Positions 55,447 to 64,000 of a stretch of DNA of 64,000 nucleotides are shown piece by piece. This DNA is from Citricoccus alkalitolerans. GTDB taxonomy: Bacteria > Actinomycetota > Actinomycetes > Actinomycetales > Micrococcaceae. The position numbers and the translations under genes are program-made. How positions within the stretch are numbered: position 1 is the stretch's first letter; each line of letters begins with the position of its first letter. Location of the stretch: assembly GCF_039528175.1 (NCBI RefSeq), contig NZ_BAAALH010000002.1, positions 1,736,001 to 1,800,000 of the forward strand, read 5' to 3'. Under the pieces are notes generated by a model that was not told the origin of the DNA, did not search any database, and was given only the letters and a program-made list of their open reading frames with translations.

Positions 55447-56109
55447 ATGCCACGAGACGATAAGCCGTCACCCCCACCAGAGGCTCCGACCACCCTGATC
55501 CTGCTGGTTCGGCACGGTCAGACGCCGACCACTGGGACGGTGCTGCCAGGCCGCGCGCCCGGCCTGCATCTCTCAGAGGCCGGAGCAAAGCAGGCGGACC
55601 GGGTCGCCGAGCGGCTCGCGGTGCTGCCGCTTGACGCCATCTACGCCTCACCCCTTGAACGAACCCTCGAAACGGCGCGCCCGGCGTCGGCTCGGACCGG
55701 GGTGCGCGTTCTGGAGGACGACGGGTTGTTGGAGGGGGACTTCGGCGACTGGACCGGAGCCCTGCTCGCGGATCTGTACCACCAGCCCGAATGGAAGACT
55801 GTGCAGCAACGTCCCTCGGCGTTCAGGTTCCCCCAGGGGGAGAGCTTCGTGGAGATCAGGGACCGGATGACGGCCACCCTGGAACGTCTGCGGCGCGCCC
55901 ATGACGGTGGGACGGTCGTCTGTTTCTCCCACGCGGACCCCATCAGAGTGGCCGTTTCCGATGCCATGGGCACGCCGCTGGATCGGTTCCAGCGGTTGAG
56001 TATCGGCCCCTGCTCAGTCTCCGCGCTGTCTTACCAAGACGGACGAGATCCTGTGGTGCTCACCGTGAACTCAACGCAGGACACCCTGGCTCAGCTCAGG
56101 GCGTCGTAG
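55447..56109 (+). CDS. Histidine phosphatase family protein (MSMEG_4193-like)
   Basis: A 220-residue histidine phosphatase with the phospho-accepting His in LVRHGQTPTT (about residue 22), the RTLETA region (about 75), catalytic acid LLEGDFGDWTG and second His in CFSHADPIR (about 160). It resembles the actinobacterial MSMEG_4193 group of putative phosphomutases. It is followed after 25 nt by an SCO1664-family gene, the usual neighbour; the DUF3090 gene that I recall between them elsewhere is absent. The substrate is unknown. Confidence 0.88.
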   Translation: MPRDDKPSPPPEAPTTLILLVRHGQTPTTGTVLPGRAPGLHLSEAGAKQADRVAERLAVLPLDAIYASPLERTLETARPASARTGVRVLEDDGLLEGDFGDWTGALLADLYHQPEWKTVQQRPSAFRFPQGESFVEIRDRMTATLERLRRAHDGGTVVCFSHADPIRVAVSDAMGTPLDRFQRLSIGPCSVSALSYQDGRDPVVLTVNSTQDTLAQLRAS

Positions 56110-56134
56110 GCGTCCCGGGAGGGAGGTGGAAGTC

Positions 56135-56902
56135 ATGGATGAGATCGGCGGACGGGATGGAAAGCGTGACGCACGATGCACTGAACGAGACATCGATCTG
56201 CTCGAACGGGGCTCGCTCCGGCTCCTCGGCCGATTGGCCCACAGCAGCAACGAGACATTTCTCGTCGAGGTGATCACGGACGCCGACGAGTCTGGTTCGT
56301 CACCCGCAACGCGGTGTTGGGCGATCTACAAGCCGGAGTGGGGCGAGAGGCCCCTGAGGGACTTTCCGCCGGGGCTGTACCACCGTGAGCGTGCCGCCTT
56401 CCTGCTCAGCGAGTCGCTGGGATGGGGTGTGGTCCCGCCGACCGTCATCCGGGAGGAAGGTCCCTACGGCGTCGGTTCATTGCAGCTGTTCATCGACCAT
56501 GACCCAGCCGAGCACTACTTCACATTGGCCGACGGCGATCCGGCCCATCTCGACGAGCTGCGGCGCCTGGCCGTCTTCGATCTCGTGGCCAACAACACTG
56601 ACCGGAAGGCCGGACATGTCCTGCACGGCACTGACGGTCGTCTGTGGGGAATCGACCACGGGCTCTGCTTTGCCGCACCGTTCAAGTTGCGCACGGTGAT
56701 CTGGGATTTCGCCGGTGAACGGATCGACGCCGGCCTCTTGGCCGACGTCGCCCCGCTCGCCACGGAGGTGCCTGCGGCACTGGCTGAACACCTCATGAGG
56801 TTCGAAGCAGCGGCACTCCAGCAACGGGTGGAGCACCTGCTTCAGGAGCAGGTGCTCCCGGTGGACCCCACCGGCATGAGGTTCCCGTGGCCGTTGGTCT
56901 GA
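56135..56902 (+). CDS. SCO1664 family protein (PI3/4-kinase-like fold)
   Basis: A 255-residue protein of the SCO1664 family. Motifs typical of the lipid-kinase-like fold are WAIYKPEWGERPL (ATP-side Lys, about residue 65), VFDLVANNTDRKAGHVL (catalytic-loop-like, about 150) and LWGIDHGLCF (metal-binding Asp). The substrate is unknown. ATG at 56135 has GGAGG about 9 nt ahead; GTG at 56126 is possible. It probably shares an operon with the phosphatase upstream. Confidence 0.88.
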   Translation: MDEIGGRDGKRDARCTERDIDLLERGSLRLLGRLAHSSNETFLVEVITDADESGSSPATRCWAIYKPEWGERPLRDFPPGLYHRERAAFLLSESLGWGVVPPTVIREEGPYGVGSLQLFIDHDPAEHYFTLADGDPAHLDELRRLAVFDLVANNTDRKAGHVLHGTDGRLWGIDHGLCFAAPFKLRTVIWDFAGERIDAGLLADVAPLATEVPAALAEHLMRFEAAALQQRVEHLLQEQVLPVDPTGMRFPWPLV

Positions 56903-56929
56903 ACCGGGCCCCGTGGCGGGTGGAGCGGA

Positions 56930-57793
56930 CTAGAGCTTCACCTCGACGTCGGCTCCCTCGCGGAGTTCCTCCATCTTCTGGGTCAGGGCCTCGTTCTCCT
57001 TCTGGGACTTGACCTGCTCTTGCAGCTGAGGCTTGAGCTCCTCGAAGGACGGGGTCTCAGGCTGGTTGCTTTCGCCGCCTTCGGCCGGGGCGCTCGCGCC
57101 TCCCTGGGCCTCGGATTGGGCTGCGATCGAGGAGTCGTAGAGCTCCTTGAGTTCTTCGTCAGTGGCTTCCGGGATGTCCATCTCCGCGATGGACTTGTCC
57201 AGCATCAGCTGCTTCTGGGCGTCAGCGCGGACCTGGTCCTCGGGATAGCCCTGCTCCTCGAAGGTGGCCATCAGCTCGTCCACAGAGGCCACACCGCTGG
57301 ACTTCGCGGTCTCCTCCAGGAAGGCGTTGACGTCCTCCTCGTTGGCCGAGTGGCCCTGCTCCGCTGCGTCCTGAACCAACAACTCCGTGCCCACCAGGGA
57401 CTCGGCCAGCTGCTTCTTCATCTCGTCCTGGTTCATCTCCTGGCCGGACATCTGCGACTGCATGGCCATCTGCTGGAACTGTGCCTGATAGGCCGCGGTG
57501 AATTCCTCCCCGGTGATCTCCTCGCCGTTGACCGTGGCCACGACGTCCGGGACATTCTCGACGTCCGGTTCCGGCATGGACGGCTGGGCGTCCTCGGGAG
57601 CCGCCTGGGCACCTTCTGAGGCAGGCTGGGAGGTCCCGGCGCTGGCGCCCTGGCTGCCGTCAGCCTCGGCGGAGCCCCCGGCGTCGCCGCCGCCACACGC
57701 GGCGAGACCGAACAGGGAACCGACCAGGGCGACGCTGGTCAGGAGCTTCTTGCTCGTGCTGAATCGTGCACTGGATCGCGTGGTGAGTGGCAC
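56930..57793 (-). CDS. SurA N-terminal domain lipoprotein (foldase-like)
   Basis: A 287-residue secreted lipoprotein. The signal (residues about 15-33) ends in lipobox LFGLAAC with Cys33. A Ser/Gly/Ala/Pro linker follows (to about residue 75), then a SurA-like helical chaperone domain (VATVNGEEITGEEFTAAYQ to about residue 210) and a charged helix at the C-terminus. No parvulin isomerase domain is seen, so it is a chaperone-type relative of PrsA or SurA without the enzyme part. GTG at 57793 has AAAGGA upstream. It acts outside the membrane. Confidence 0.87.
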   Translation of the reverse strand: MPLTTRSSARFSTSKKLLTSVALVGSLFGLAACGGGDAGGSAEADGSQGASAGTSQPASEGAQAAPEDAQPSMPEPDVENVPDVVATVNGEEITGEEFTAAYQAQFQQMAMQSQMSGQEMNQDEMKKQLAESLVGTELLVQDAAEQGHSANEEDVNAFLEETAKSSGVASVDELMATFEEQGYPEDQVRADAQKQLMLDKSIAEMDIPEATDEELKELYDSSIAAQSEAQGGASAPAEGGESNQPETPSFEELKPQLQEQVKSQKENEALTQKMEELREGADVEVKL

Positions 57794-57955
57794 AGCGAAT
57801 ACCGTCCTTTCGATGATGGCTTGGGCAACGTAGCAAGCGAGCCTGGGTAACGCGGTCAGGCAGTGACCAGTGAATGTTCAGGTGGGCTGGCCGCAGGACT
57901 GACTGCAGGATAGTGAGATGCTCGCCCCGCGCCGCGTTCAGCGATGCAGAAGTCC

Positions 57956-58004
57956 TTGACGGGGCCATCTGAACTCACTAATGTACAACCACATGGTTGT
58001 ACAT
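57956..58004 (+). promoter_or_regulatory. ArsR gene promoter, leaderless start and autoregulatory palindrome
   Basis: TTGACG (57956-57961), 17 nt and TAATGT (57979-57984) are followed by 8 nt and ATG at 57993. A perfect 24-bp dyad (57981-58004; arms of 11 bp, ATGTACAACCA and its complement, around CA) covers the end of the -10 box, the transcript start and the first four codons. A bound ArsR dimer would block transcription of its own gene. Confidence 0.8.
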
Positions 58005-58403
58005 AGCGCAGCCGACGTCACGTCTGGCACGGAGGTTTCCTGGCGGCACCTGGATGAGGACGAGGTGGACCGAATCTTCCAAGCCCTCGCTGACTCCACC
58101 CGCAGGGACATCATGAGCCGGACCCTCACGGAGCCGCTGTCCGTCTCCGTGCTGGCCGACGAGTACGAGATGTCGTTCGCGGCCGTCCAGAAGCACGTTT
58201 CCGTCCTCGAATCGGCGGGTCTCGTGAAGAAGAACAAGAAGGGCCGCGAGCGGCTCGTCAGCGGGGATCCGGACACCGTCCGGAAGGTCCAACAGCTGCT
58301 GGACCGCTATGAACAGCTGTGGCGCCAACGGATCGGACGCCTCGACGCCCTGCTGTCGGACGAGCCAGGCCCTGAGCCCGAAAGCCCCATCGGAAAGGCA
58401 TGA
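57993..58403 (+). CDS. ArsR family transcriptional regulator
   Basis: A 136-residue winged-helix regulator with IFQALADSTRRDIMSRTL and the recognition helix in MSFAAVQKHVSVLESAGLVKK. No Cys or His metal site is present (no ELCVCDL), so it is of the non-metal, SRPBCC-linked kind. I start at ATG 57993, which fits a leaderless transcript from TAATGT; ATG at 57981 would fall inside the promoter. The stop overlaps the SRPBCC gene by 4 bp (ATGA). It probably represses both through the 24-bp palindrome at its own start. Confidence 0.92.
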   Translation: MVVHSAADVTSGTEVSWRHLDEDEVDRIFQALADSTRRDIMSRTLTEPLSVSVLADEYEMSFAAVQKHVSVLESAGLVKKNKKGRERLVSGDPDTVRKVQQLLDRYEQLWRQRIGRLDALLSDEPGPEPESPIGKA

Positions 58404-59380
58404 CCATGCCCGTCACCAACGTTTCCAAAGACCCTCAGGCCATGACGATGACCATCGTGGCTGACTTTCCCGTCCCCGTGCGCCGGCTCTGGGACGCCTA
58501 CGCCGATCCTCGTCAGCTCGAGAAGTTCTGGGGACCCGTGGACTGGCCGGCCACCTTCACCCGGCACGACATGTATCCGGGCGGCGAATCGCAGTACTAC
58601 ATGACCGGTCCGGACGGCGAGAGCTCAGCTGCCTGGTTCGAGTTCGTCGCCGTCACCGAGGGGCGATCCTTCGAGGTCCTGGACGGCTTCAGCAAGGAAG
58701 ACGGAAGCAGGGACCTCGGATCACCCGTCATGCGCATGGTGTTCGCCTTCGAGGAGACCTCGGAGGGCTCTCGATTGGTGCACACCACCCACTTCAACTC
58801 CGCAGCCGACCTGGAGCAGATCCTCGAGATGGGCATGGAGGAGGGCACGCTCTCGGCCATGAGCCAGATCGATGCCGTGGTGGCGGATCTTCAGTCCTTC
58901 GCTGCCGGACAAGCCGTGAAGACGCAGCTCATCGGGGATCATCAGGCCCGGCTGAGCCGGGTCATCCGCGGCACCCTCGGCGAGGTGTGGAAGGCCCACC
59001 ATGACCCCGAGTTGCTCCGCAGGTGGCAACTCGGGCCGGAGGGCTGGACCATGCCGGTGTGCGAGGTCGGCACAGCGGTGGGGGAGACCTATCGCTACGA
59101 ATGGGAGCGCGAGGGCGGGGAGGACCGTTTCGGATTCACGGGCACGGTCCTCGAGATCGAGGCACCGCACCGGTCGGTCACCACCGAGGCCATGATCGGC
59201 CAGGAGGAGGCCGCCACGACCAATGAGCTGACGCTCACACCGGTCGACGGCGGCACCCTCCTGTCCCTCCTCGTCACCTATCCGGATGAGGCGCTACGGG
59301 ACACCATCCTCGCCACCGGCATGGCCGATGGGATGGAGACCAGCTATGCGCGGCTGGAATCGGAGGTGCTGTCCGGCTGA
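58400..59380 (+). CDS. SRPBCC (AHSA1-like) protein with two domains
   Basis: A 326-residue protein made of two START/AHSA1 folds: the first at residues about 15-155 (PVRRLWDAYADPRQLEKFWGP), the second at about 175-320 (GTLGEVWKAHHDPELLRRWQLGPEGW). Each should hold a small hydrophobic ligand in its cavity. It overlaps the ArsR gene by 4 bp, a very common pairing. The tandem build is less usual than the single domain. Its last 37 bp overlap the convergent BCCT gene. Confidence 0.9.
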   Translation: MTMPVTNVSKDPQAMTMTIVADFPVPVRRLWDAYADPRQLEKFWGPVDWPATFTRHDMYPGGESQYYMTGPDGESSAAWFEFVAVTEGRSFEVLDGFSKEDGSRDLGSPVMRMVFAFEETSEGSRLVHTTHFNSAADLEQILEMGMEEGTLSAMSQIDAVVADLQSFAAGQAVKTQLIGDHQARLSRVIRGTLGEVWKAHHDPELLRRWQLGPEGWTMPVCEVGTAVGETYRYEWEREGGEDRFGFTGTVLEIEAPHRSVTTEAMIGQEEAATTNELTLTPVDGGTLLSLLVTYPDEALRDTILATGMADGMETSYARLESEVLSG

Positions 59381-61257
59381 GACGTGTTGTCCGGCTGAGA
59401 GTTGTCGTCCTGGCTGGGTTCTCCTGCCGTGCCGGCCGCCTGGCGGACGCGCCGCCCGGTGTGCGGCCCGACGCGTTGGTGGATCTCCCGTTGCCGTTCG
59501 CGGCTGAGGGAGGACCACCACGTGTTGGCCGAGACGGGCCCGGAATCGACGGCGTCGTCGTCGCTCTCCAAGCCGAAGCGGTCTGAGATGTCTGCCAGGA
59601 ACGCCATCCGGCGAATGGCCTCGGTCCGCTGGACGTTGACGTGGAGCGCCTTGAAGACGGCGATGCACATCAGGACCATGAGGATCGTGAACGGCAGGCC
59701 GATGGTGATGGCCAGTGTCTGGATGGCGGAGAGTCCGCCGGCCAGCAGCAGGGCTGCGGCCATCACGGCAGTGGCCACGGCGAACATCACCCGGATGCGG
59801 TTCGGGGGCTCGGGGTTGCCGCCGGTGGCGATCATGGCCATCACGAGTGATCCGGAGTCGGAGGACGTGACGAAGAAGATCGCCGAGAGCAGGATCGCTC
59901 CGACCACCAGGACGGCGCCTCCCGGCAGCTGTTCCAGGACCTGGAAGAGTGCCGAATTCACATCCACGGAGCCATCGGAGCCGACCACCGAGGTGTACCA
60001 CTCCGGCCTGGTGTTTTCGTAGAAGATGGCCGTGCCGCCCAGGACGCCGAACCAGACCACGGAGATCAGGGTGGGCACCAGGATGACACCCAGCAGATAC
60101 TCACGAACCGTGCGGCCGCGGGAGATTCGCGCGATGAAGACACCGACGAACGGCGTCCAGGACATCCACCAGGCCCAGTAGAACGTGGACCAGCTGGCCT
60201 GCCAGGCATCGCCCTCGGCCCCGTAGAAGGCGGAGGAGTTGAGGGAGTTGCCGATGAAGTTCTGCAGGTAGTGGCCGAAGGTCTGGACCATCTCCTTGGC
60301 CAGGTATTGGGTCGGCCCGACGATGAGGAGGAACAGCATCAGGCCGGCGGCGATGACCATGTTGGTGTTGGACAGCCACTTCATCCCGCGGTTGACGCCG
60401 GACACCACGGACCAGATGACGAAGCCGGTGACGACGGCGATCATGGCGTACTCGACCCAGAGGTCACCTTCGCCGACAAGGCCCATGGACCGCAGGCCCG
60501 CCGCCATCTGGGTGACGCCCAGTCCGAGCGAGGTGGCAACGCCGAACACGGTGCCGATCAGGGCGAAGCTGTCGATGGCATGGCCCCACCCGCCCCGGGT
60601 CGCCTTCTCCCCGATGAGGGGCTCGACCGCCCAGCGCATGGACAGAGGCCGTCCGCGCCGGTGGATGGCGTGCGCGATGGCGAGCCCGACGACGGCGTAG
60701 ATGGCCCAGGGCTGCAGGCCCCAATGCAGGTAGGTCAGCGCGAGGGCGTCCTCGGCCGCGGCGCCCGTGGAGGGGTCCGTGGCCTCCAAGCCCGGCCGGG
60801 GCGTGGCGAAGTGGATGAGGGGCTCGGTCATGCCGTAGAAGACCAGGCCGATGCCCATGCCGGCCGCGAAGAGCAGAGCCAGCCAGGACATGGTCGAGAA
60901 CTCGGGTTCGTGCTCGGGCCGGCCGAGTTTGATGTTGCCCTTGCGGGAGAACCCGAGGTAGATGCAGAACACCACGAATCCGAAGGCCAGGATGAGGTAC
61001 CACCAGCTGAAGGTGCTGATGACGGTCTGCTGGACGGCAGAGATCCCGGATTCCATGGCCTCGGGGAAGGCGATCGTCACACCGACGAACAGCACGATGA
61101 TGATCAGCGTGGGCCACAGAACCCACGGGATGAGCCGGGTGCTGTACCGAATATCGGTGTCGGCGTTGCTGTCGCTCGGCCGTTTCTCGGTGGTGGTCTC
61201 GATGGTGCTCTCGCTCGTGACCGGCGGATTTCCGCCGGTGGATTCCAGGGATGACAT
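59344..61257 (-). CDS. BCCT family transporter (betaine/choline/carnitine)
   Basis: A 637-residue BCCT transporter with 12 hydrophobic segments (about residues 45-535). The Gly-rich TM3 region GMGIGLVFYGMTEPL and the TM8 aromatic box WAWWMSWTPFVGVFIARISRGRTVREY match BetP-type sodium-coupled betaine or choline importers. The charged N-tail (Glu/Thr/Ser-rich) and the C-tail (Gln/Asp/Ser-rich) are probably osmosensing or disordered. ATG at 61257 has GGAG 5 nt ahead, favoured over ATG at 61269. It should protect against salt stress. The 3' end contains an 18-bp-spaced duplication and overlaps the SRPBCC gene. Confidence 0.93.
   Translation of the reverse strand: MSSLESTGGNPPVTSESTIETTTEKRPSDSNADTDIRYSTRLIPWVLWPTLIIIVLFVGVTIAFPEAMESGISAVQQTVISTFSWWYLILAFGFVVFCIYLGFSRKGNIKLGRPEHEPEFSTMSWLALLFAAGMGIGLVFYGMTEPLIHFATPRPGLEATDPSTGAAAEDALALTYLHWGLQPWAIYAVVGLAIAHAIHRRGRPLSMRWAVEPLIGEKATRGGWGHAIDSFALIGTVFGVATSLGLGVTQMAAGLRSMGLVGEGDLWVEYAMIAVVTGFVIWSVVSGVNRGMKWLSNTNMVIAAGLMLFLLIVGPTQYLAKEMVQTFGHYLQNFIGNSLNSSAFYGAEGDAWQASWSTFYWAWWMSWTPFVGVFIARISRGRTVREYLLGVILVPTLISVVWFGVLGGTAIFYENTRPEWYTSVVGSDGSVDVNSALFQVLEQLPGGAVLVVGAILLSAIFFVTSSDSGSLVMAMIATGGNPEPPNRIRVMFAVATAVMAAALLLAGGLSAIQTLAITIGLPFTILMVLMCIAVFKALHVNVQRTEAIRRMAFLADISDRFGLESDDDAVDSGPVSANTWWSSLSRERQREIHQRVGPHTGRRVRQAAGTAGEPSQDDNSQPDNTSQPDSTSDSSRA
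59370..59400. repeat. 13-bp direct repeat 18 bp apart at the overlap of two convergent genes
   Basis: TGTCCGGCTGAGA occurs at 59370-59382 and 59388-59400. The first copy carries the SRPBCC stop codon; both encode the repeated Ser-Gln-Pro-Asp units of the BCCT tail on the other strand. Confidence 0.7.
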
Positions 61258-61312
61258 GGTCTCCACCATAAACCGACCGGTAATGTGGAGCCTATTGAAG
61301 GGTCCACGGGGC

Positions 61313-61324
61313 TAGGCTCGGACC
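61313..61324 (+). promoter_or_regulatory. Probable leaderless promoter of the alpha/beta hydrolase
   Basis: TAGGCT (61313-61318) lies 6 nt before the GTG at 61325, with no ribosome site between them. The same hexamer precedes the phosphatase at 55447. Confidence 0.45.
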
Positions 61325-62137
61325 GTGTCTGACCATCCTGCAAGCACCCTGCACACCACCCGCATCGGCGAGGCCGAGGCTGCCGGAGACAGCATCGTCT
61401 TCCTGCACGGACTGTTCGGCCGCGGCAAGAACTTCTCCCGGATCGCCAAAGTCCTGGCACCGGAGTACCTCAGCCTGCTGGTGGACCTGCCCAACCACGG
61501 CGAGTCCGAGTGGACCGACGTGGTCGATTACCGGCAGATGGCCGATTCAGTGGCCGAAACGCTGAGGGCCGGCGTCGCCGCAGACGGGCCCGTGGCCGTC
61601 GTCGGGCATTCGTTGGGCGGCAAGGTGGCCATGGTGCTGGCACTGCGGCACCCGGACCTGGTCTCCCGGCTCATCGTGGTGGACATCGCACCCACGCAGG
61701 CCGGGGGTGCGGAGGGCGAGTTCTCACACCTGCTGGACAGCCTGGCCGCCGTGGACCTGAGCGCCATCGAACGCCGGTCCGACGCCGACGAGGCGCTGAA
61801 GGATCCCATCCCCTGGGACACCACCCGGCTGTTCCTGCTGCAGAACCTGCGCAGCGGGCCGGACGGCTACACGTGGGAGCCGAACCTGGAGCTGCTGCGG
61901 ACCAGCCTGGACGCCATCGGCGGGTTCCCGGACACCGGCGGGGCCACCTTTGAGGGCCCCGTGCTGTGGGTGGCCGGTGGCCGCTCGGACTATGTCCGCG
62001 ATGAGTACACCGCCACCATGCGGGCCCTGTTCCCCAAGACCCACAAGGTCACGATCCGCGAGGCGGGTCACTGGGTACATTCCCAGGCGCCGGAGAAGTT
62101 CGTCGAGGTCCTTCGCGGCTTCCTGGAACACAGTTGA
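61325..62137 (+). CDS. Alpha/beta hydrolase (YbfF-like esterase)
   Basis: A 270-residue hydrolase with oxyanion loop FLHGLFGRGKNF, the substrate turn VDLPNHGESEW, nucleophile elbow GHSLGGKVAM (Ser about 97) and catalytic His in AGHWVHSQAPEKF (about 250). The HGLFG and NHGxS patterns are those of YbfF-type carboxylesterases acting on small acyl esters. GTG at 61325 is probably leaderless. It converges with the macrolide kinase remnant, 3 nt away. Confidence 0.88.
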   Translation: MSDHPASTLHTTRIGEAEAAGDSIVFLHGLFGRGKNFSRIAKVLAPEYLSLLVDLPNHGESEWTDVVDYRQMADSVAETLRAGVAADGPVAVVGHSLGGKVAMVLALRHPDLVSRLIVVDIAPTQAGGAEGEFSHLLDSLAAVDLSAIERRSDADEALKDPIPWDTTRLFLLQNLRSGPDGYTWEPNLELLRTSLDAIGGFPDTGGATFEGPVLWVAGGRSDYVRDEYTATMRALFPKTHKVTIREAGHWVHSQAPEKFVEVLRGFLEHS

Positions 62138-62140
62138 GGA

Positions 62141-63084
62141 TCACGTTGAGCACTCGGCGGCGGCCTCCGGATTGAGCTGGGCCTGTGCCGCCTGCCGGTG
62201 CTCGGGCACTCCGGACTGCAGGGCGAACAATCCATAGGCCACCGGGCCGGCGGCCATGATCTCCGCCCCGTGATCGCCTATCCGGGGCCAGATGCGCCCA
62301 CCGCGGCGGACATACTCATCCAGCGTGGCGGCGAATACCTCCGGGGAGACCGCGGAGTGGTGGATCGCGAAGTCCTTGGCGGGATCGCCCACGGACGCCG
62401 TCGTCCAATCCAGCACCGCGGTGATCTCCTCGTCCACCACGAGGGTGTGGGCCGGGTACACCTCTCCGTGGGTCAGGACCGAGAACGCCGGCCAGAAACT
62501 GTCTTCTGCCAGCCACGCGGACCAACGGTCCTGGAGGGCGGGAGACACCTCGAACTCGGCACCCACCCGCGCGATGTCCTGCGCCCACCGGGTCCTCACC
62601 TCATCCGGGTCGTGGACCTCGACGCCGGCCGCGGCGGCTTCGGCGGGATCGATCGCATGCAGTTCGGCCAGGAACGCCCCGAGGGATCGCGCATACCGCT
62701 CGGAGTGATGTCGAGGTGCCAGACGGGGGCGCCGTCGGGGTCCAAGGTGAGTCCGGGTTCTCCGGGCAGGGCCGGATAGGCGATGAGGTCGGTGGCCTGG
62801 ACGCCCCATTGGGGAACGGCCACGGACAGTCGCGGTCCGACCAGGTCCAGGACCCGGGATTCGACCTCGGCTCGTCTCAGGGCATCCGGGCGGCGCGGGA
62901 TTCGGAGGACCCAGCGTTCCCCGGCGGAGCCGTTCGGACTGGTGGCGCTGCAGGACGCCGTGGTGGCCAGGGCCACGCGGAAGTCGAGGCCCATCTCATT
63001 GATGGACAGCGTGGACGGGTCGAGGTCGAGGCCATGGGTAGCCGCCAGGTCCACCAGTGGTGTGGTCAGGTCAGGACTGCGCAT
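62141..63084 (-). pseudogene. MphA-like macrolide 2'-phosphotransferase, frameshifted
   Basis: The two halves of one kinase lie in different frames. From ATG 63084 the first frame gives LRIPRRPDALRRAEVESRVLD and the AYPALPGEPG region to VWHLDIT. The homology then moves by one base at about 62701-62702 to SERYARSLGAFLAELHAIDP and runs to 62141 with THGEVYPAHTL, VLDWTTASVGDPAKDF and a C-terminus like MphA. Adding one base would give 315 codons, close to the family size. The family inactivates macrolides with GTP. HGE replaces the usual HGD. It is either a recent inactivation or a sequencing error. Confidence 0.85.
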
Positions 63085-63185
63085 CCCTCCACCGTGGCAT
63101 CCCCGGCCCGTACTGTCACGGCCCGAGGAGAGTGGGGGCGGAGGTGGAAAGGAAGCGAGGTGAGAGGGAGAGGAATACGAGACGT

Positions 63186-64000
63186 CTATGCCGGGTGCAT
63201 GCCGGCGATCCGGTCGAGTTCCACGGACGTCGCCTGGTAGGCCAGTTCTGCTCGTTCCGCGGTGTGCTCAAGGGACATCAGCGCCTTGAGCCCGCGGACC
63301 TTGGGCCTGCCACCGGTGGGCAGCACGTAGACGGTGACACCCTCGGGGACGTGCTCCAGGGCGTGGGTGAAGCTGTGCCGGCGGGTGATGTCCACGTAGA
63401 CGTTCAGCGTCTGCACCATGGTGGTGGGGACCGTCATCTGCTTGTCGAGCTGGCCGGCCTGGAGCACGTAGATCGTCGTGGCCCCGCGGCGGATGGCCTG
63501 GCCCAGGGGCACCGAGGCGACCAGGCCGCCGTCGAAGTAGTGCTCGTGATCGATCACAGCGGGCGGCAGCAGGCCCGGCACCGTGGCCGAGGCGACGACG
63601 GCCGGCACCAGCGGCCCCGTGTCGAAGGAGCGCTCCGCCGCTCGCTCGATCGAGGTGGCCACCGTGACGAAGGGCAGGTCGAGGTCCTCGATCTGGGTGT
63701 GGGGCGGGAAGTGCATGGAGATCAGGTCGACGAGGGGCTTGGCGGACAGCGTGTAGGTGCGGCCTCGGATCACCCGGCCGGCCTGGCGGCTCCACGACTG
63801 GCCGAAGACGGCCCGGGCCTCGTCTGTCTGCCACATCTGAAGCATCTCGTGGGCCACGTCCGGGTGCGGGTCGCGGGCCACAACGGCGCCGTTGATGGCC
63901 CCGACGGAGGTGCCGACGATCAGGTCCGGGGTGATGCCACGCTCGAACAGTGCTCTCAGCTGCCCCACATGCACGGCCCCACGGACGCCGCCGCCCGCGA
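63186..64000 (-). CDS. Patatin-like phospholipase, 5' end beyond the window
   Basis: At least 271 residues of a bacterial patatin-like serine acyl hydrolase (RssA-like). The frame stays open to the window edge and reads the oxyanion motif GGGVRGA upstream of any in-window start, so the true start is outside. The nucleophile motif is GTSVGAING, and the Asp of the Ser-Asp dyad is in HYFDGGLVASVPL. There is no signal peptide in view. The lipid substrate is unknown. Confidence 0.9.
   Translation of the reverse strand, partial: AGGGVRGAVHVGQLRALFERGITPDLIVGTSVGAINGAVVARDPHPDVAHEMLQMWQTDEARAVFGQSWSRQAGRVIRGRTYTLSAKPLVDLISMHFPPHTQIEDLDLPFVTVATSIERAAERSFDTGPLVPAVVASATVPGLLPPAVIDHEHYFDGGLVASVPLGQAIRRGATTIYVLQAGQLDKQMTVPTTMVQTLNVYVDITRRHSFTHALEHVPEGVTVYVLPTGGRPKVRGLKALMSLEHTAERAELAYQATSVELDRIAGMHPA

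Overview
The window is high-GC DNA from an actinobacterium. A Micrococcales member, probably Micrococcaceae-like, fits best; this is judged from protein resemblance only, because no rRNA is present. Supporting signs are the actinobacterial gene set (second PolA-like exonuclease/polymerase, DUF222-HNH protein, SCO1664-family protein, NrtR-type regulator), GTG starts, many 4-bp start/stop overlaps, and several genes whose start codon lies 6-8 nt behind a TAnnnT box with no ribosome binding site (probable leaderless mRNAs).

Layout. 0-8.4 kb: partial gene, TetR plus DHA2 efflux pump with paired operators, DASS carboxylate transporter, and a four-gene operon (ABC ATPase, ABC permease, DesK-like kinase, NarL-like regulator). 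8.5-12.5 kb: macro-domain protein, amidase, SseB-like protein, YchF. 12.6-16.6 kb: a block with different codon habits (TetR, SDR, aldo-keto reductase, small membrane protein, AraC regulator broken by a stop codon), probably acquired. 16.8-23.5 kb: TetR with three 17-bp-spaced operators controlling an ABC exporter, an ABC-F protein, M23 peptidase, ArfB-like hydrolase, acyltransferase, pterin dehydratase and dodecin. 23.6-27.8 kb: NAD operon nrtR-nadA-nadC-cysteine desulfurase, lacking nadB.

27.9-39.8 kb is the most distinctive part, a selenoprotein cassette: a three-subunit formate dehydrogenase whose catalytic subunit has an in-frame TGA followed by a bacterial SECIS hairpin, then a sugar-porter MFS, selD, a tRNA-Sec with anticodon TCA, selA and selB. 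Everything needed to make and insert selenocysteine lies next to the one selenoprotein seen. Part of the catalytic subunit is hidden by 60 unknown bases (29175-29234).

39.9-64 kb: GltS-like and YuiF-like transporters, thymidine kinase, class A PBP, acyl-CoA dehydrogenase with an operator-bearing promoter, PolA-like enzyme, a VWA/AAA+ pair split by an opposite-strand DUF222-HNH gene, histidine phosphatase plus SCO1664-family protein, SurA-like lipoprotein, an ArsR-SRPBCC pair whose operator covers a leaderless start, BCCT transporter, alpha/beta hydrolase, a frameshifted MphA-like macrolide phosphotransferase, and a patatin-like protein cut by the window end. I found no CRISPR array, no complete insertion sequence and no RNA gene other than tRNA-Sec.
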